From: Kribbella sp. VKM Ac-2568
Lineage (GTDB): Bacteria > Actinomycetota > Actinomycetes > Propionibacteriales > Kribbellaceae
NCBI RefSeq assembly: GCF_004345365.1
Contig: NZ_SLVF01000002.1
Span: 496,001-560,000, forward strand
Direction: 5' to 3'
Length of the DNA stretch: 64,000 bases
Positions within the stretch are counted from its first letter, which is position 1. Every line of letters begins with the position of its first letter. The notes under the pieces are model-generated. The model was not told the DNA's origin. It ran no database searches and saw only the letters and a program-made list of their open reading frames with translations. A program made the position numbers and the translations under genes. Shown here in pieces: positions 10,188 through 18,838 of this stretch.

Positions 10188-11024
10188 GTGGGCGATCTCC
10201 GGATTTCGACGGCGAGCACAGCCGACCTCTTGACCCTGCGGCAGTGGGCCGCCGACGAGGGATGGAACCCAGGGCAGACCGACGTCCTGGCCTTCGCGGC
10301 GGCCGATCCCGCCGGGTACCTCGTCGGCCGGTTGGACGGTGAATTGGTTGCCTCATGCTCTGGCGTTCGGTACGGCACGGACTACGGCTTCCTCGGGTTC
10401 TACCTCGTCCGGCCGGACCGGCGTGGGCTGGGCTTCGGCCTCCGCCTGTGGCAGGCGGTGATGGAACTGCTCGCCGGGCGGACCGTCGGCCTCGACGGCG
10501 TCGTCGACCAGCAGGACAACTACCGGAAGTCGGGGTTCCGGCGAGCCTTGACGCATGTCCGGTATGCCGGGGTGCCCGCAGCCGAGGCTGGCTCCAGTGA
10601 CGTCGAGTTAGTCGACGGGCGGTCGGTGCCGTTCCGGGAGTTGGCCGCCTACGATCGGCGGTTCTTTCCTGCTGAGCGGGACACGTTCCTGTCGCTGTGG
10701 GTGGGCCTGCCCGGTCATACGTCGCTCGCGGCTTTGCGCGACGGCCACGTGGTGGGCTTCGGGGTGCTCCGGGCGGCTGAGTCGGGGATGCGGATCGGCC
10801 CGCTCTACGCGGCTTCGGATGAGGTCGCGCTGGCGCTGGTGAGCGGTCTCGCCTCGGGTGTCGAGGTGGCGATCGATGTTCCTGACGTCAATCGGAAGGC
10901 GATCAAGCTGGTCGAGGGGCTCAGGTTCGAACCGGTCTTCGAGTGCGCCCGGATGTACGCGGGACCGGCTCCGGTTGTCGACCAGGACGGCATCTTCGGG
11001 ACCACGACGTTCGAGCTTGGCTAG
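10188..11024 (+). CDS. GNAT acetyltransferase with YitH-like C-terminal domain
   Basis: About 278 residues with two acetyltransferase-like halves. The N-terminal half contains the acetyl-CoA motif YLVRPDRRGLGFGLRLW. The C-terminal half (GFGVLRAAESGMRIGPLYA) resembles Acetyltransf_18 of YitH-type proteins. The acceptor is unknown. The frame starts at GTG 10167, overlapping the upstream stop as GTGA, but GTG 10188 has AGGG at a normal distance and gives a family-like start (GDLRISTAS). It converges with the WYL regulator with a 4-bp overlap of 3' ends. Confidence 0.88.
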   Translation: MGDLRISTASTADLLTLRQWAADEGWNPGQTDVLAFAAADPAGYLVGRLDGELVASCSGVRYGTDYGFLGFYLVRPDRRGLGFGLRLWQAVMELLAGRTVGLDGVVDQQDNYRKSGFRRALTHVRYAGVPAAEAGSSDVELVDGRSVPFRELAAYDRRFFPAERDTFLSLWVGLPGHTSLAALRDGHVVGFGVLRAAESGMRIGPLYAASDEVALALVSGLASGVEVAIDVPDVNRKAIKLVEGLRFEPVFECARMYAGPAPVVDQDGIFGTTTFELG

Positions 11025-11989
11025 CCTCCGGCCGCTGTTCCGGCTGCGCGGAGGAGATTCTGCGCGAGGGTGTGCATGGCGTCGCGGAGTTCGGGTGGGT
11101 TGACCACCTGGAAGCGGACTGGGATTCCCGCAATTCGGTAGGCGTACCAGTCTGGCTCGTCGGTGCTGCCGAGGAGGCGGGTGTGGGTGGCGTCCACCTC
11201 CTCCAGGCGGCCGAGGTTGCGGCCCACCCATCGCTCGACGTCGGTGATCGGCGCGTCGATGAGGACGTCGACCTGGTACTTCCAGCCCTCTGAGAAGTGC
11301 TCCAGGATCGCCCGGAACGGGTCGAGGTCTGCCGGTGGGGTGAACGTGTCCGGCAGGACGTCGATCGTGCTGACGCGGTCGACCCGTAGGACGCGACGGG
11401 CGTTCTTCGGGTGGGACCAGCAGAGGAGATACCAGCGGCCGTGGCGGATCGACACGGCCCAAGGGTCGACCTCCATCGTCAGGTCGTCGTCTCCGCGCCG
11501 GTAGCCGAGTCGCAGCCGGTGCCGGTTGACGCACGCCTGGACGAGCGCAGCCGTGGTCTCCGGGTCGGGATAAGGGGTCTCGTCGGCTCTGGGCCTCGCG
11601 ATCAACTGACGGATCGCCTCGGCCGATTCGGCGACGGCGGTCGGCAGGACCCGGATGATCTTGTCGAGCGCGCTCCCCGCCGGATCGGCCGGATCCGACG
11701 CCCGGTGGTGTCCCTCGAGCGCCGCCATCATCAACCCGAGCGCCTCGGCCGTGGAGAACATCAGCGGCGGCAGCCGGAACCCCCGGCCGACACGATACCC
11801 GCCGTACCGGCCGGGGGTGGACTCGATCGGGATACCCGCCTCGCGCAGGATCCCGACGTACCGGCGGGCCGCTCTGTCGGTGACCCCGAGCCGCCGGCCC
11901 AACCGCTCGCCGGTGACGCCCGGGTTGTTCTGGATCAACTCGAGCGCCAGCAACGCCTTGGCGGTGGGGCTCGTCTCGTCCACGATCAC
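11021..11989 (-). CDS. WYL-domain transcriptional regulator (YafY/DeoR-type)
   Basis: 322 residues. An N-terminal winged helix (TAKALLALELIQNNPGVTGE, then GVTDRAARRYVGILREAG) is followed by a central WYL domain (AVSIRHGRWYLLCW) and a C-terminal WCX-like extension. WYL domains bind small ligands or nucleic acid and regulate many stress or catabolic genes. The frame continues far upstream without coding character; GTG at 11989 (VIVDETSPTAK) is the natural start and is divergent from the DinB remnant and acetyltransferase. Its target may lie in that divergent unit, but I saw no operator. Confidence 0.9.
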   Translation of the reverse strand: MIVDETSPTAKALLALELIQNNPGVTGERLGRRLGVTDRAARRYVGILREAGIPIESTPGRYGGYRVGRGFRLPPLMFSTAEALGLMMAALEGHHRASDPADPAGSALDKIIRVLPTAVAESAEAIRQLIARPRADETPYPDPETTAALVQACVNRHRLRLGYRRGDDDLTMEVDPWAVSIRHGRWYLLCWSHPKNARRVLRVDRVSTIDVLPDTFTPPADLDPFRAILEHFSEGWKYQVDVLIDAPITDVERWVGRNLGRLEEVDATHTRLLGSTDEPDWYAYRIAGIPVRFQVVNPPELRDAMHTLAQNLLRAAGTAAGG

Positions 11990-12039
11990 TAGTAAACCCG
12001 CATTCCCGGAAGGCAATCGTCCGCGTTCGATACTAGGCA

Positions 12040-12180
12040 GGACGCTGTGGACCGGCGAGTCGCCGAGTCTGCGTCGCATTCCTGATCGACATGATCGAGG
12101 AGTACGGGCGCCACGCGGGCCATGCCGATCTGATCCGCGAGGCGGTGGACGGGCTGACCGGAGAGGAACCGCCACGATGA
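12040..12180 (+). pseudogene. C-terminal remnant of a DinB/DUF664-like gene
   Basis: Frame 1 from about 12080 reads [30 protein letters not shown] and stops at TGA 12178-12180. This is the C-terminal helix signature of DinB-superfamily DUF664 proteins (thiol-dependent enzymes). Just upstream, GESPSLRR continues the family pattern in another frame, so a frameshift lies near 12075. No N-terminal three-quarters of the family are present. The stop overlaps the next ATG as ATGA, the coupling expected of a former operon. Confidence 0.6.
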
Positions 12181-12797
12181 CCACCAGCCAGGAGCTGATC
12201 GACGACAAGCTCACGTTCAGGCCGGCGAACGAGGCGACCTGGGAGGAACTGCAGGCTGTCTTCGGCACCAGTGATGCCGGGCAGTGCCACTGCCAGCGGT
12301 TCAAGGCGCCCGGCTGGATGTGGCAGACGACCACCGACGCGGAACGCGCCGCCTCGCTGCGCGAACAGACCAACTGCGACAACCCCGACGCCCGGACGAC
12401 GAGCGGCATCCTCGCCTATCTCGACGACGAACCAGTCGGCTGGTGCGCGGTCGAGCCACGGACGGCGTACCCGAAGTACTTCGGGCGGACCCGCGTTCCG
12501 TGGGCCGGCCGGAACGAGGACAAGGAGGACGACACCGTATGGGTCGTCTCGTGTCTCGTCACCCGGGTGGGCTACCGCCGCCGCGGAGTCACCTACGGCC
12601 TGGCCCGGGCCACCATCGACTTCGCCCGTGACCGCGGCGCCAAGGCGCTGGAGGCGTACCCGATGATGCCGCAGGCGGGCAAGGACGTGACCTGGGGCGA
12701 GCTGCACGTCGGCAGCTACAGCGTCTTCGAGGAGGCCGGCTTTACCGAGGTCAGCCATCCGACGCTCAGACGGCATGTGATGCGGATCGACTTCTAG
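12177..12797 (+). CDS. GNAT family N-acetyltransferase
   Basis: 206 residues. It contains [13 protein letters not shown] near the N-terminus, GWCAVEPR in the central strand, and the acetyl-CoA loop [24 protein letters not shown]. The Cys/Trp-rich N-terminus is typical of a group of uncharacterised actinobacterial GNAT proteins. The acceptor substrate is unknown. The ATG follows GAGAGGA by about 10 bases and overlaps the stop of the DinB remnant, suggesting it was the second gene of that unit. It is convergent with the PRPP synthetase gene. Confidence 0.88.
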   Translation: MTTSQELIDDKLTFRPANEATWEELQAVFGTSDAGQCHCQRFKAPGWMWQTTTDAERAASLREQTNCDNPDARTTSGILAYLDDEPVGWCAVEPRTAYPKYFGRTRVPWAGRNEDKEDDTVWVVSCLVTRVGYRRRGVTYGLARATIDFARDRGAKALEAYPMMPQAGKDVTWGELHVGSYSVFEEAGFTEVSHPTLRRHVMRIDF

Positions 12798-12808
12798 AAG
12801 GGCGTTGG

Positions 12809-13786
12809 CTAGAAGGGCAGCTTGGGTTGCGGCGGCGCGTGGGTCGGGTCGACGCCATCGAAGAGGCCGCTGACGGACTCGCCCTCGTGAATGCGCTTGA
12901 TCGCCTCGGCGAACAGGCCCGAGACCGAGCTGACCTGCAGCTCGGGGAAACCGTCCGGCCGCGGCACGGTGTCGGTGCTGATCACCTCGGTGATCGACGG
13001 GTGCGACCGCAGCCGCTCGACCGCCTTGCCCGCGAACAGGCCGTGCGTGGTCGCCACCGCCGCCTGCGTGCAGCCGATATCCTTCAGCCGGTCGAGCAGC
13101 TCGATGATCGACCCACCGGTGGCGATCTCGTCGTCCAGGATGATCGCCCGCTTGCCGGCCACGTCGCCGACGATCGCATCGATCACGACCCGGTCGTCGG
13201 ACAACCGCTGCTTGCTACCTGCCGCCACCGGCAGCCCGAGCAGCCGCGCGAACTGGGTCGCGGTCTTGGCGTTGCCCAGGTCAGGGCTGACCACGACCGT
13301 GTTCGTGAGGTCCGTACCGCGGAAGTGCTCAGCCAGTACGCCGATCGCCGTCAGGTGGTCCACCGGCACCGAGAAGAACCCATGCACCTGCGGCGCGTGC
13401 AACGTCATCGTCAGCACCCGGTCGACCCCGGCCGCGACCAGCAGATCCGCGACGAGCCGGCCGCCGATCGAGATCCGCGAGGCGTCCTTCTTGTCGGATC
13501 TCGCGTAGGCGTAATGCGGCATCACCGCGGTGATCTGTGCGGCCGACGCACCGCGCGCCGCATCGATCATCAGGAGCAGCTCCATCAGGTGCTCCTGCGT
13601 CGGCGGAACCAGCGGCTGGACGATGTACACGTCACGCTGGCGGCAATTCACCTGCAACTGAACCTGTAAGCAGTCATTGCTGAACCGATGGATCTCCACC
13701 GGTGACAGCCGCACGCCGAGATCGCGACAGATCTGCTCGGCAAGACTGGAATGGGCACTTCCGCTGAACACGACGATCTCTCGCAC
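12809..13786 (-). CDS. prs: Ribose-phosphate pyrophosphokinase paralog
   Basis: 325 residues. PRPP synthetase makes 5-phosphoribosyl 1-pyrophosphate from ribose 5-phosphate and ATP for nucleotide, His and Trp synthesis. Visible: FSGSAHSSLAEQICRDLG at the N-terminus, HYAYARSDKKD, TLHAPQVHGFF, VVSPDLGNAKTA and the PRPP loop AIILDDEIATGGS. The sequence departs from the housekeeping enzyme at DLGNAK (usually DxGGxxRA) and in the C-terminal tail, so this looks like the second subtype found in some actinobacteria. The start is GTG. It stands alone, not in a purine operon. Confidence 0.92.
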   Translation of the reverse strand: MREIVVFSGSAHSSLAEQICRDLGVRLSPVEIHRFSNDCLQVQLQVNCRQRDVYIVQPLVPPTQEHLMELLLMIDAARGASAAQITAVMPHYAYARSDKKDASRISIGGRLVADLLVAAGVDRVLTMTLHAPQVHGFFSVPVDHLTAIGVLAEHFRGTDLTNTVVVSPDLGNAKTATQFARLLGLPVAAGSKQRLSDDRVVIDAIVGDVAGKRAIILDDEIATGGSIIELLDRLKDIGCTQAAVATTHGLFAGKAVERLRSHPSITEVISTDTVPRPDGFPELQVSSVSGLFAEAIKRIHEGESVSGLFDGVDPTHAPPQPKLPF

Positions 13787-13972
13787 GGCTCTCCCCGAAC
13801 GCTCCGACCCGACAACCGCAGCCTATCTCGCGGCAGTCGGTGGGCTGATCGGCAGGTGGGCCCGGGTCTCCGCACCGCGAGGGGACGTGTCGAGAACGCC
13901 GCGTCCAGGGCGCCGCCGGCAACACGGCCATCCGTGGAAGGTGCGTTTCAGGGGGCCAATGCGGGGGTTAGC

Positions 13973-14410
13973 ATGACCCGCACACGAGCCTGGAACACCC
14001 AGCCTCAGACGGCGGTTGGGGGTATGGGGGTGGCGGTCGAGACTGCGGTATCCGCTCCGCTCTTGCTTTCGTTCGTCTGCGCCACTGCCTGGGTCACTTT
14101 GTTCGGTCGACCGGTCCTGGTCGTCGACGGCGCCGGTGTGTCACTCGGCCGGAAGCACCTCGGCTGGCAGGAGATCCAATCTATCGAAGCGACCGGAGGT
14201 CTGGGCGTGCGGCGTCGGCGTCCCTCCGATCCACGTCGGCCGGTAGACGCGTCCGTCGACTGGTTTGGCGGCTTCACGATTGTCCCGATCGCGAAACCCA
14301 GGAAACGACAGATCTTCGTGGGAAGCCATCAGGTCAAGGAGCTGAGAGGCCTCGCGACCTGGTTGGAGGCGCTTCGGCAAGTTCAGTCGGCAAGCGACCG
14401 GTCACGCTGA
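13973..14410 (+). CDS. Small PH-domain-like membrane protein
   Basis: 145 residues. A hydrophobic span (SAPLLLSFVCATAWVTLFG) is followed by VLVVDGAGVSLGRKHLGWQEIQSIEA, which matches the strands of bacterial PH-like (bPH/YdbS-type) domains. FTIVPIAKPRKRQIFVGSH follows, then a C-terminal amphipathic helix. Role unknown. The frame is open back to 13751, but the stretch before 13973 is Arg/Pro-rich and overlaps the promoter side of the PRPP synthetase gene. GGGGG lies just before the ATG. The N-terminal membrane helices of longer relatives are missing, so truncation is possible. Confidence 0.6.
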   Translation: MTRTRAWNTQPQTAVGGMGVAVETAVSAPLLLSFVCATAWVTLFGRPVLVVDGAGVSLGRKHLGWQEIQSIEATGGLGVRRRRPSDPRRPVDASVDWFGGFTIVPIAKPRKRQIFVGSHQVKELRGLATWLEALRQVQSASDRSR

Positions 14411-14471
14411 AAATCGGCGCATTGCCACCCAACACGCCGACTCAGAAGCATCCACATCAACCGCGCGACGT

Positions 14472-15035
14472 TCAACCGTCCAGCACGACCGCGGCGAGTT
14501 CTCGTGCGACCCGGGCGGGGTGCTGATGATTCTGGGTGGCGCCCATGACCAGTGTTCCCTCGATCAGCAGGTGCAGTTGCTCCGCAGCGTGCTCGGGCCG
14601 GGCATGACCGAGGGCCTCGAGCTCCCGGACCAGCAGGGCACGGATCCGCCCCCGGTACGCATCCGTCTCGGCATGAGCCGGATGGTCCTGATCCGCGAAG
14701 GCAAGGTCGATCGCAAGGTACCGGCAGCCGCGGAAGTCCGCGTTCGACACAAGCTCGTCCAGCCGGTCGAACAGTGCCAGGAGCCGGCCTCGGGGCGAAT
14801 CACCGTCGCCCAGAGCGCTCTCGTACCACGCCAGATCCTCATCGGCGGTACGACGTAGAACAGCGGCCACCAGGCCGTCCTTGCCGCCGAAGTGCTCGTA
14901 GAGCGACCTACGGGCGACGTTCGCCTCCTCCAGCAGGGCGCTCACGCCGACCGAGCCGCCACGCGAGTACAGGAGATTCTCGGCAGCGAGGAGCAGTCGC
15001 TCCCGAGGCCCCGCGGTCTCGGCCTTCGCATTCAT
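14472..15035 (-). CDS. TetR family transcriptional repressor
   Basis: 187 residues. The N-terminal HTH is clear (RERLLLAAENLLYSRG, SALLEEANVARRSLYEHFGGK), and the C-terminal domain is of the kind seen in AcrR/NemR-like regulators. The ATG at 15035 is preceded by AGGAGAG at a good distance; the longer frame to 15092 would run into the operator region. It is divergent from the SnoaL-like gene, and two palindromes fitting one consensus lie in the intergenic space, so it very likely represses itself and that neighbour. The inducer is unknown. Confidence 0.92.
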   Translation of the reverse strand: MNAKAETAGPRERLLLAAENLLYSRGGSVGVSALLEEANVARRSLYEHFGGKDGLVAAVLRRTADEDLAWYESALGDGDSPRGRLLALFDRLDELVSNADFRGCRYLAIDLAFADQDHPAHAETDAYRGRIRALLVRELEALGHARPEHAAEQLHLLIEGTLVMGATQNHQHPARVARELAAVVLDG

Positions 15036-15056
15036 ACTCGGCTCTCTCCTTGCCAG

Positions 15057-15072
15057 TAGATCGATCGGTCTA
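15057..15072. promoter_or_regulatory. TetR operator 1
   Basis: The 16-bp sequence TAGATCGATCGGTCTA is a near-perfect inverted repeat of consensus TAGACCGATCGGTCTA. It lies 22 bp upstream of the TetR start codon. Together with the second copy at 15085 it forms a pair with centres 28 bp apart, typical of cooperative binding by a divergent TetR. Confidence 0.75.
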
Positions 15073-15084
15073 TATGGTACCGGG

Positions 15085-15100
15085 TAGACCAATCAGTCTA
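15085..15100. promoter_or_regulatory. TetR operator 2
   Basis: TAGACCAATCAGTCTA matches the same TAGACC-N4-GGTCTA consensus with one mismatch in the right arm. It lies 20 bp before the SnoaL-like ATG, just ahead of the ribosome binding site (TGGAGG, 15105-15110), so binding would block transcription of that gene. Confidence 0.75.
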
Positions 15101-15119
15101 CTCCTGGAGGATCCTCGAA

Positions 15120-15518
15120 ATGACTGCACCGGACGCTCCTTCGACCACTGAGACCGCCGAAACCATCCGCCTGTTCAACGACGCTTTCCGGCGCCGCGAC
15201 ACCGAGGCGGTGGCCGCACTGGTCCACGACGAGTGCCTGATGGTGTCTGCGCAACCGGCACCGGACGGCACCGCGTATGTCGGAAAGGAGGCGTGCGTGA
15301 ACTTCTGGGCGGAGCTGATGGCCGACGAGACCAGCACCTTCGAGGTCGACCACGTGTTCTCCGACGGCGCCTGGGCAACGGTCCGGTGGCGCTACCGCTT
15401 CGGACCCACGGACGCAGAATCAGTGCTCGGCGTAAACGTAACCCGCGTGAGCGGCGGACGCGTCATCGAGCAACTCGGCTACACCAAAGTGCCCGGCGGG
15501 CTCCCACTCCCGGAGTGA
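15120..15518 (+). CDS. SnoaL-like / NTF2-fold protein
   Basis: 132 residues of the SnoaL/NTF2 alpha+beta cone fold: IRLFNDAFRRRDTEAVAALVHDE, CVNFWAELM, ATVRWRYRF and a C-terminal RVSGGRVIEQLGYTK. Members are small isomerases, hydrolases or ligand-binding proteins; no specific activity can be assigned. GGAGG sits about 10 bases before the ATG. Expression is probably controlled by the divergent TetR through the two operators, suggesting a role in responding to a small toxic molecule. Confidence 0.88.
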   Translation: MTAPDAPSTTETAETIRLFNDAFRRRDTEAVAALVHDECLMVSAQPAPDGTAYVGKEACVNFWAELMADETSTFEVDHVFSDGAWATVRWRYRFGPTDAESVLGVNVTRVSGGRVIEQLGYTKVPGGLPLPE

Positions 15519-15527
15519 GGGCGCGGT

Positions 15528-15623
15528 CTGAGCACACCGGAACGAATACGCGCCGCCATGGTCTTGGCTTCGGTGGCCGAGTACGACATCGCCGACGTGC
15601 GGTCCTTGCTCGACAGGACGTGA
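15528..15623 (+). other. Possible short coding remnant
   Basis: One frame reads LSTPERIRAAMVLASVAEYD and continues IADVRSLLDRT before a TGA. Composition and helix pattern look protein-like, perhaps the N-terminus of a lost helix-turn-helix protein. There is no clear start codon or ribosome binding site, and the frame is only 31 residues. The surrounding 15519-15714 gap holds nothing else I can identify. Confidence 0.2.
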
Positions 15624-15714
15624 CGCCGGTTCTCCGTCGGCTTCCGTCTCTGCTCAGCTCGCGGCCTGCGTGCCACGATGGGGAGGCGACGTCAACTGGA
15701 GGAAGGAGGCGAGG

Positions 15715-16377
15715 TTGTCCGAGCGATCAGGAAACCTCGCTGACGATCCGTTCGGCGGTCGGCAGCCGACCAGTCACGAACGCATGACGGGACTGCCCTG
15801 GGATGCGTCGTACCAGGACGGCCCTGCACCTTGGGATGTTGACCGGCCGCAGCCCGCAATAGTGCGGTTGGCAGCCCAAGGCGTATTCGCCGGAACGGTG
15901 CTCGATGCGGGCTGCGGGACCGGCGAGAACGCCCTTCACGTCGCCTCGCTGGGATTCTCGGTTCTGGGCGTTGACGTCGCTGAGACGGCATTGACGATGG
16001 CCCGAGCGAAGGCCCACGACCGTGGGATCGAGACTGAGTTCGCCGCGGCCGACGCGCTCCACTTGGAGCGTTTGGGACGCCGGTTCGAGACGGTGCTGGA
16101 CTGCGGCCTGTTCCACGCCTTCAACAGCGACGAGCGCCCTGCATACGTAACGAGTCTCGCGTCAGTGACCGAGCACGATGGAAGCCTGTACGTGCTGTGC
16201 TTCAGCGACGAAGGTCTCGACACCGGCCCGCACCCCGTCACCCAGGAAGACCTGACAACGGCCTTCAACCCCAGCACTGGCTGGAATGTCGCCGCCATCG
16301 AACCAGCCCGAGTCCAGACCAGATTCCACGACGACAACGGCGCACCAGCCTGGCTCGCGACAATCAACCGGATCTAG
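15715..16377 (+). CDS. Class I SAM-dependent methyltransferase
   Basis: 220 residues. The SAM-binding motif I is VLDAGCGTGENALHVA, followed by VLGVDVAETALTMAR (motif II acidic residue) and FETVLDCGLFHAF (motif III/IV region). The N-terminal PWDASYQDGPAPWDVDRPQP is seen in a group of thiopurine/tellurite-resistance-like methyltransferases. The substrate is unknown. The TTG at 15715 has a doubled Shine-Dalgarno (GGAGGAAGGAGG) at the right distance and is preferred over GTG 15670. Confidence 0.9.
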   Translation: MSERSGNLADDPFGGRQPTSHERMTGLPWDASYQDGPAPWDVDRPQPAIVRLAAQGVFAGTVLDAGCGTGENALHVASLGFSVLGVDVAETALTMARAKAHDRGIETEFAAADALHLERLGRRFETVLDCGLFHAFNSDERPAYVTSLASVTEHDGSLYVLCFSDEGLDTGPHPVTQEDLTTAFNPSTGWNVAAIEPARVQTRFHDDNGAPAWLATINRI

Positions 16378-16402
16378 ACACAGCGGAACTTGCCGGGGCG
16401 GA

Positions 16403-17425
16403 CTACTGGAGAAGGCGGGCGATGGTTTCCGCCGCCTTGCGGCAGTCGCTCGCTGAGGCGTCCAGGTGGGTGACCAGGCGGAGTTGGGTGGCGTCTACTC
16501 CGCCGATCAGGACTCCCTGGGTTTTGGCGGTTTCGATGACCTCGGCGACTGACTTGCCGGTGGTTACGATGTCGGCGACGACGATATTCGTCTCCACCTG
16601 GTCCGGCTTGACCGAGCCCGGCGCGGCGTCTGCCAGCAGCTCGGCGATCTGCTGGGCGTGGGCGTGGTCCTCGGCGAGGCGCTCCACGTTGTTCCGTACT
16701 GCGTAGAGACCCGCGGCCGCCAGTACGCCGGCCTGCCGCCACCCTGCCCCGAGGCGCTTCCGCCAGACCCGGGCCTCCTTGATCAGCTCCGCAGAGCCGA
16801 CCAGCACCGACCCGACAGGAGCCCCCAGCCCCTTAGACAAGCAAACACTCGCAGCCGCCGCGCGAGACGCATAGGCAGAAAGCGGTACTCCGGACGCCAC
16901 CGACGCGTTCCACAGCCGAGCACCGTCCAGGTGGAGCGGCAGCCCGATCGTGTCGAGCTCGTCGGCCAATGCGTCGTACGAGGTCTGGATCGTGCCACCG
17001 CCGAAGTTGTGCGTGTTCTCGACGGACACAGCGGACGTCGTCACGAAGTACGGGCCGAGGTCGGGGGCGATCAGGCCGCGGATCTGGTCCAGGTCGATCT
17101 GGCCGCCCGGCGCGCTCCAGGTGCGGGTGGTGATGCCGCTGATCGCGGCGTGGGCGCCCAGCTCGGCGCGGGCGATGTGCGCGCTTGCCTCGCAGAGCAC
17201 CTCGGTGCCCGGAGCCGCCAGGGCGCGGACGCCGAGGATGTTGGCCAGCGAGCCGGTCACCGTGAACAGCCCGGCCTCGTGCCCGAGCAGCGCGGCGATC
17301 TCGTTCTCGAGCTCGGTGACGGTGGGGTCCTCGCCGTACACGTCGTCGCCGACCGGGGCGCTGGTCATCGCGGCCAGCATCCCCGCCGAGGGCTTGGTGA
17401 CGGTGTCCGAGCGGAGGTCGATCAT
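16403..17425 (-). CDS. ltaE: Threonine aldolase (low specificity)
   Basis: 340 residues. A PLP enzyme cleaving L-threonine or L-allo-threonine to glycine and acetaldehyde. Motifs: MIDLRSDTVTKPS at the N-terminus, GDDVYGEDPTVTELE, SVENTHNFGGGTI, LHLDGARLWNA and the PLP-lysine segment SVCLSKGLGAPVGS. The chosen ATG overlaps the stop of the DAHP synthase gene as ATGA, showing translational coupling; the open frame further upstream lies antiparallel to nothing useful and inside that gene. Pairing with DAHP synthase suggests cotranscription but no shared pathway step. Confidence 0.95.
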   Translation of the reverse strand: MIDLRSDTVTKPSAGMLAAMTSAPVGDDVYGEDPTVTELENEIAALLGHEAGLFTVTGSLANILGVRALAAPGTEVLCEASAHIARAELGAHAAISGITTRTWSAPGGQIDLDQIRGLIAPDLGPYFVTTSAVSVENTHNFGGGTIQTSYDALADELDTIGLPLHLDGARLWNASVASGVPLSAYASRAAAASVCLSKGLGAPVGSVLVGSAELIKEARVWRKRLGAGWRQAGVLAAAGLYAVRNNVERLAEDHAHAQQIAELLADAAPGSVKPDQVETNIVVADIVTTGKSVAEVIETAKTQGVLIGGVDATQLRLVTHLDASASDCRKAAETIARLLQ

Positions 17426-18795
17426 GCCCGGGCGCTCCGGAGGCGCTCGGCCACCAGGAAGGCGAGCTCGAGCGACTGGTGCCGGTTCAGCCGTGGGTCG
17501 CAGGCCGTCTCGTACCGGTTCACCAGATCTTCCGCGACCAGTGCCTCGCCGCCGCCGAGGCACTCGGTGACATCGTCGCCGGTGAGCTCGATGTGCATGC
17601 CGCCCGGCCAGGTGCCGACCTGCCCGTGCACGTCGAAGAAGCCCTCCACCTCGTTGATCACGTCGTCGAAGTTGCGGGTCTTGTAGCCGTTCGGGGTCTC
17701 GTAGGTGTTGCCGTGCATCGGGTCGCAGACCCAGGCGATCGGCGAGCCGTGGTCGCGGACGGCCTCCAGCAGCGGCGGCAGCCCGTCGCGGATCTTGCCC
17801 GCGCCCATCCGGGTGATGAAGGTCAGCCGGCCCTCGATGCCCTTCGGGTTCAGCTTGTCGATCAGCTCCCGGATGTACTCCGGAGTCGTGGTAGGGCCGA
17901 TCTTCACGCCCAGCGGGTTGGTCAGCGACGCCAGGAACTCCACGTGCGCGCCGTCCAGCTGCCGGGTCCGCTCCCCCACCCAGAGCAGGTGGCCGGACAC
18001 GTCGTACGGCTGCTCGGTGCGGGAGTCGATCCGGGTCAGGGCGTGCTCGTACTCGAGGATGAGCGCCTCGTGCGACGCGTAGAAGTCGACGGTGTGGAAC
18101 TCCTCCGAGTTCGCCCCGCAGGCCCGCATGAAGGCCAGCGCCCGCTCGATCTCACCCGCCAGCTGCTCGTACTTCTGCCCGACCGGGGAGGACTTCACGA
18201 AGTCGGTGTTCCAGGCGTGCACCTGGTGCAGGTCGGCGTACCCACCGGTGGTGAACGCGCGGGTCAGGTTCAGCGTGGCGGCGGCCGCGTTGTAGACGCC
18301 GCGCAGCCGCTCCGGGTCCGGGATCCGCGACTCCTCGGTGAACTCCAGCCCGTTGACCGCGTCACCCCGGTACGACGGGAGGGTGACGCCGTCGCGGGTC
18401 TCCTCGCCGGAGCTACGGGGCTTCGCGTACTGACCGGCGATCCGGCCGACCTTCACCACCGGCACGCTCGCGGCGTACTGGAGTACCACGGCCATCTGCA
18501 GCAGCACCCGGAGCTTGGCCCGGATGTTCTCGGCGGTCACTCCTTCGAAGGTCTCGGCGCAGTCCCCGCCCTGCAGCAGGAACGCCTCGCCGCGCGCGAC
18601 GGCCCCGATCTTGGTGGTCAGGTCGTCGCACTCACCGGCGAAGACCAGCGGCGGCAACTTCCTCAGCTGCCCGATCACCTGGTCCAGCGCCACCGGGTCC
18701 GGCCACTCGGGCTGCTGCAGCGGCTTCAGCCCCCGCAGCTCCTCGAGACTCGGAACCCCGGGCACGACCCCCGCACTCAACGTGGCAAATTGCAT
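17422..18795 (-). CDS. aroG: Class II DAHP synthase
   Basis: 457 residues, full length for plant-like (type II) 3-deoxy-D-arabino-heptulosonate 7-phosphate synthase. It condenses phosphoenolpyruvate and erythrose 4-phosphate, the first shikimate step. Visible: QQPEWPDP, LPPLVFAGE, LLQGGDCAETFEG, the metal and substrate motifs KVGRIAGQYAKPRS, WVGERTRQLDGAHVEF, GVKIGPTTTPEY, RMGAGKIRDGLPPLL and WVCDPMHGNTYETPNGYKTR. It heads the minus-strand pair with threonine aldolase. Only 43 bp separate it from the DUF2237 gene upstream, so it may be read with the PlsC/DUF2237 unit. Confidence 0.97.
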   Translation of the reverse strand: MQFATLSAGVVPGVPSLEELRGLKPLQQPEWPDPVALDQVIGQLRKLPPLVFAGECDDLTTKIGAVARGEAFLLQGGDCAETFEGVTAENIRAKLRVLLQMAVVLQYAASVPVVKVGRIAGQYAKPRSSGEETRDGVTLPSYRGDAVNGLEFTEESRIPDPERLRGVYNAAAATLNLTRAFTTGGYADLHQVHAWNTDFVKSSPVGQKYEQLAGEIERALAFMRACGANSEEFHTVDFYASHEALILEYEHALTRIDSRTEQPYDVSGHLLWVGERTRQLDGAHVEFLASLTNPLGVKIGPTTTPEYIRELIDKLNPKGIEGRLTFITRMGAGKIRDGLPPLLEAVRDHGSPIAWVCDPMHGNTYETPNGYKTRNFDDVINEVEGFFDVHGQVGTWPGGMHIELTGDDVTECLGGGEALVAEDLVNRYETACDPRLNRHQSLELAFLVAERLRSARA

Positions 18796-18838
18796 GGCCC
18801 AACCCTATTCCAGCCGTCCCCACGCCTGCGTTCCCGTC

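Noticed and set aside
11655-12176. Long N-terminal extension of the GNAT protein
   Set aside because: The translation before 12177 is opposite the WYL regulator and lacks coding character; a good ribosome binding site supports ATG 12177.
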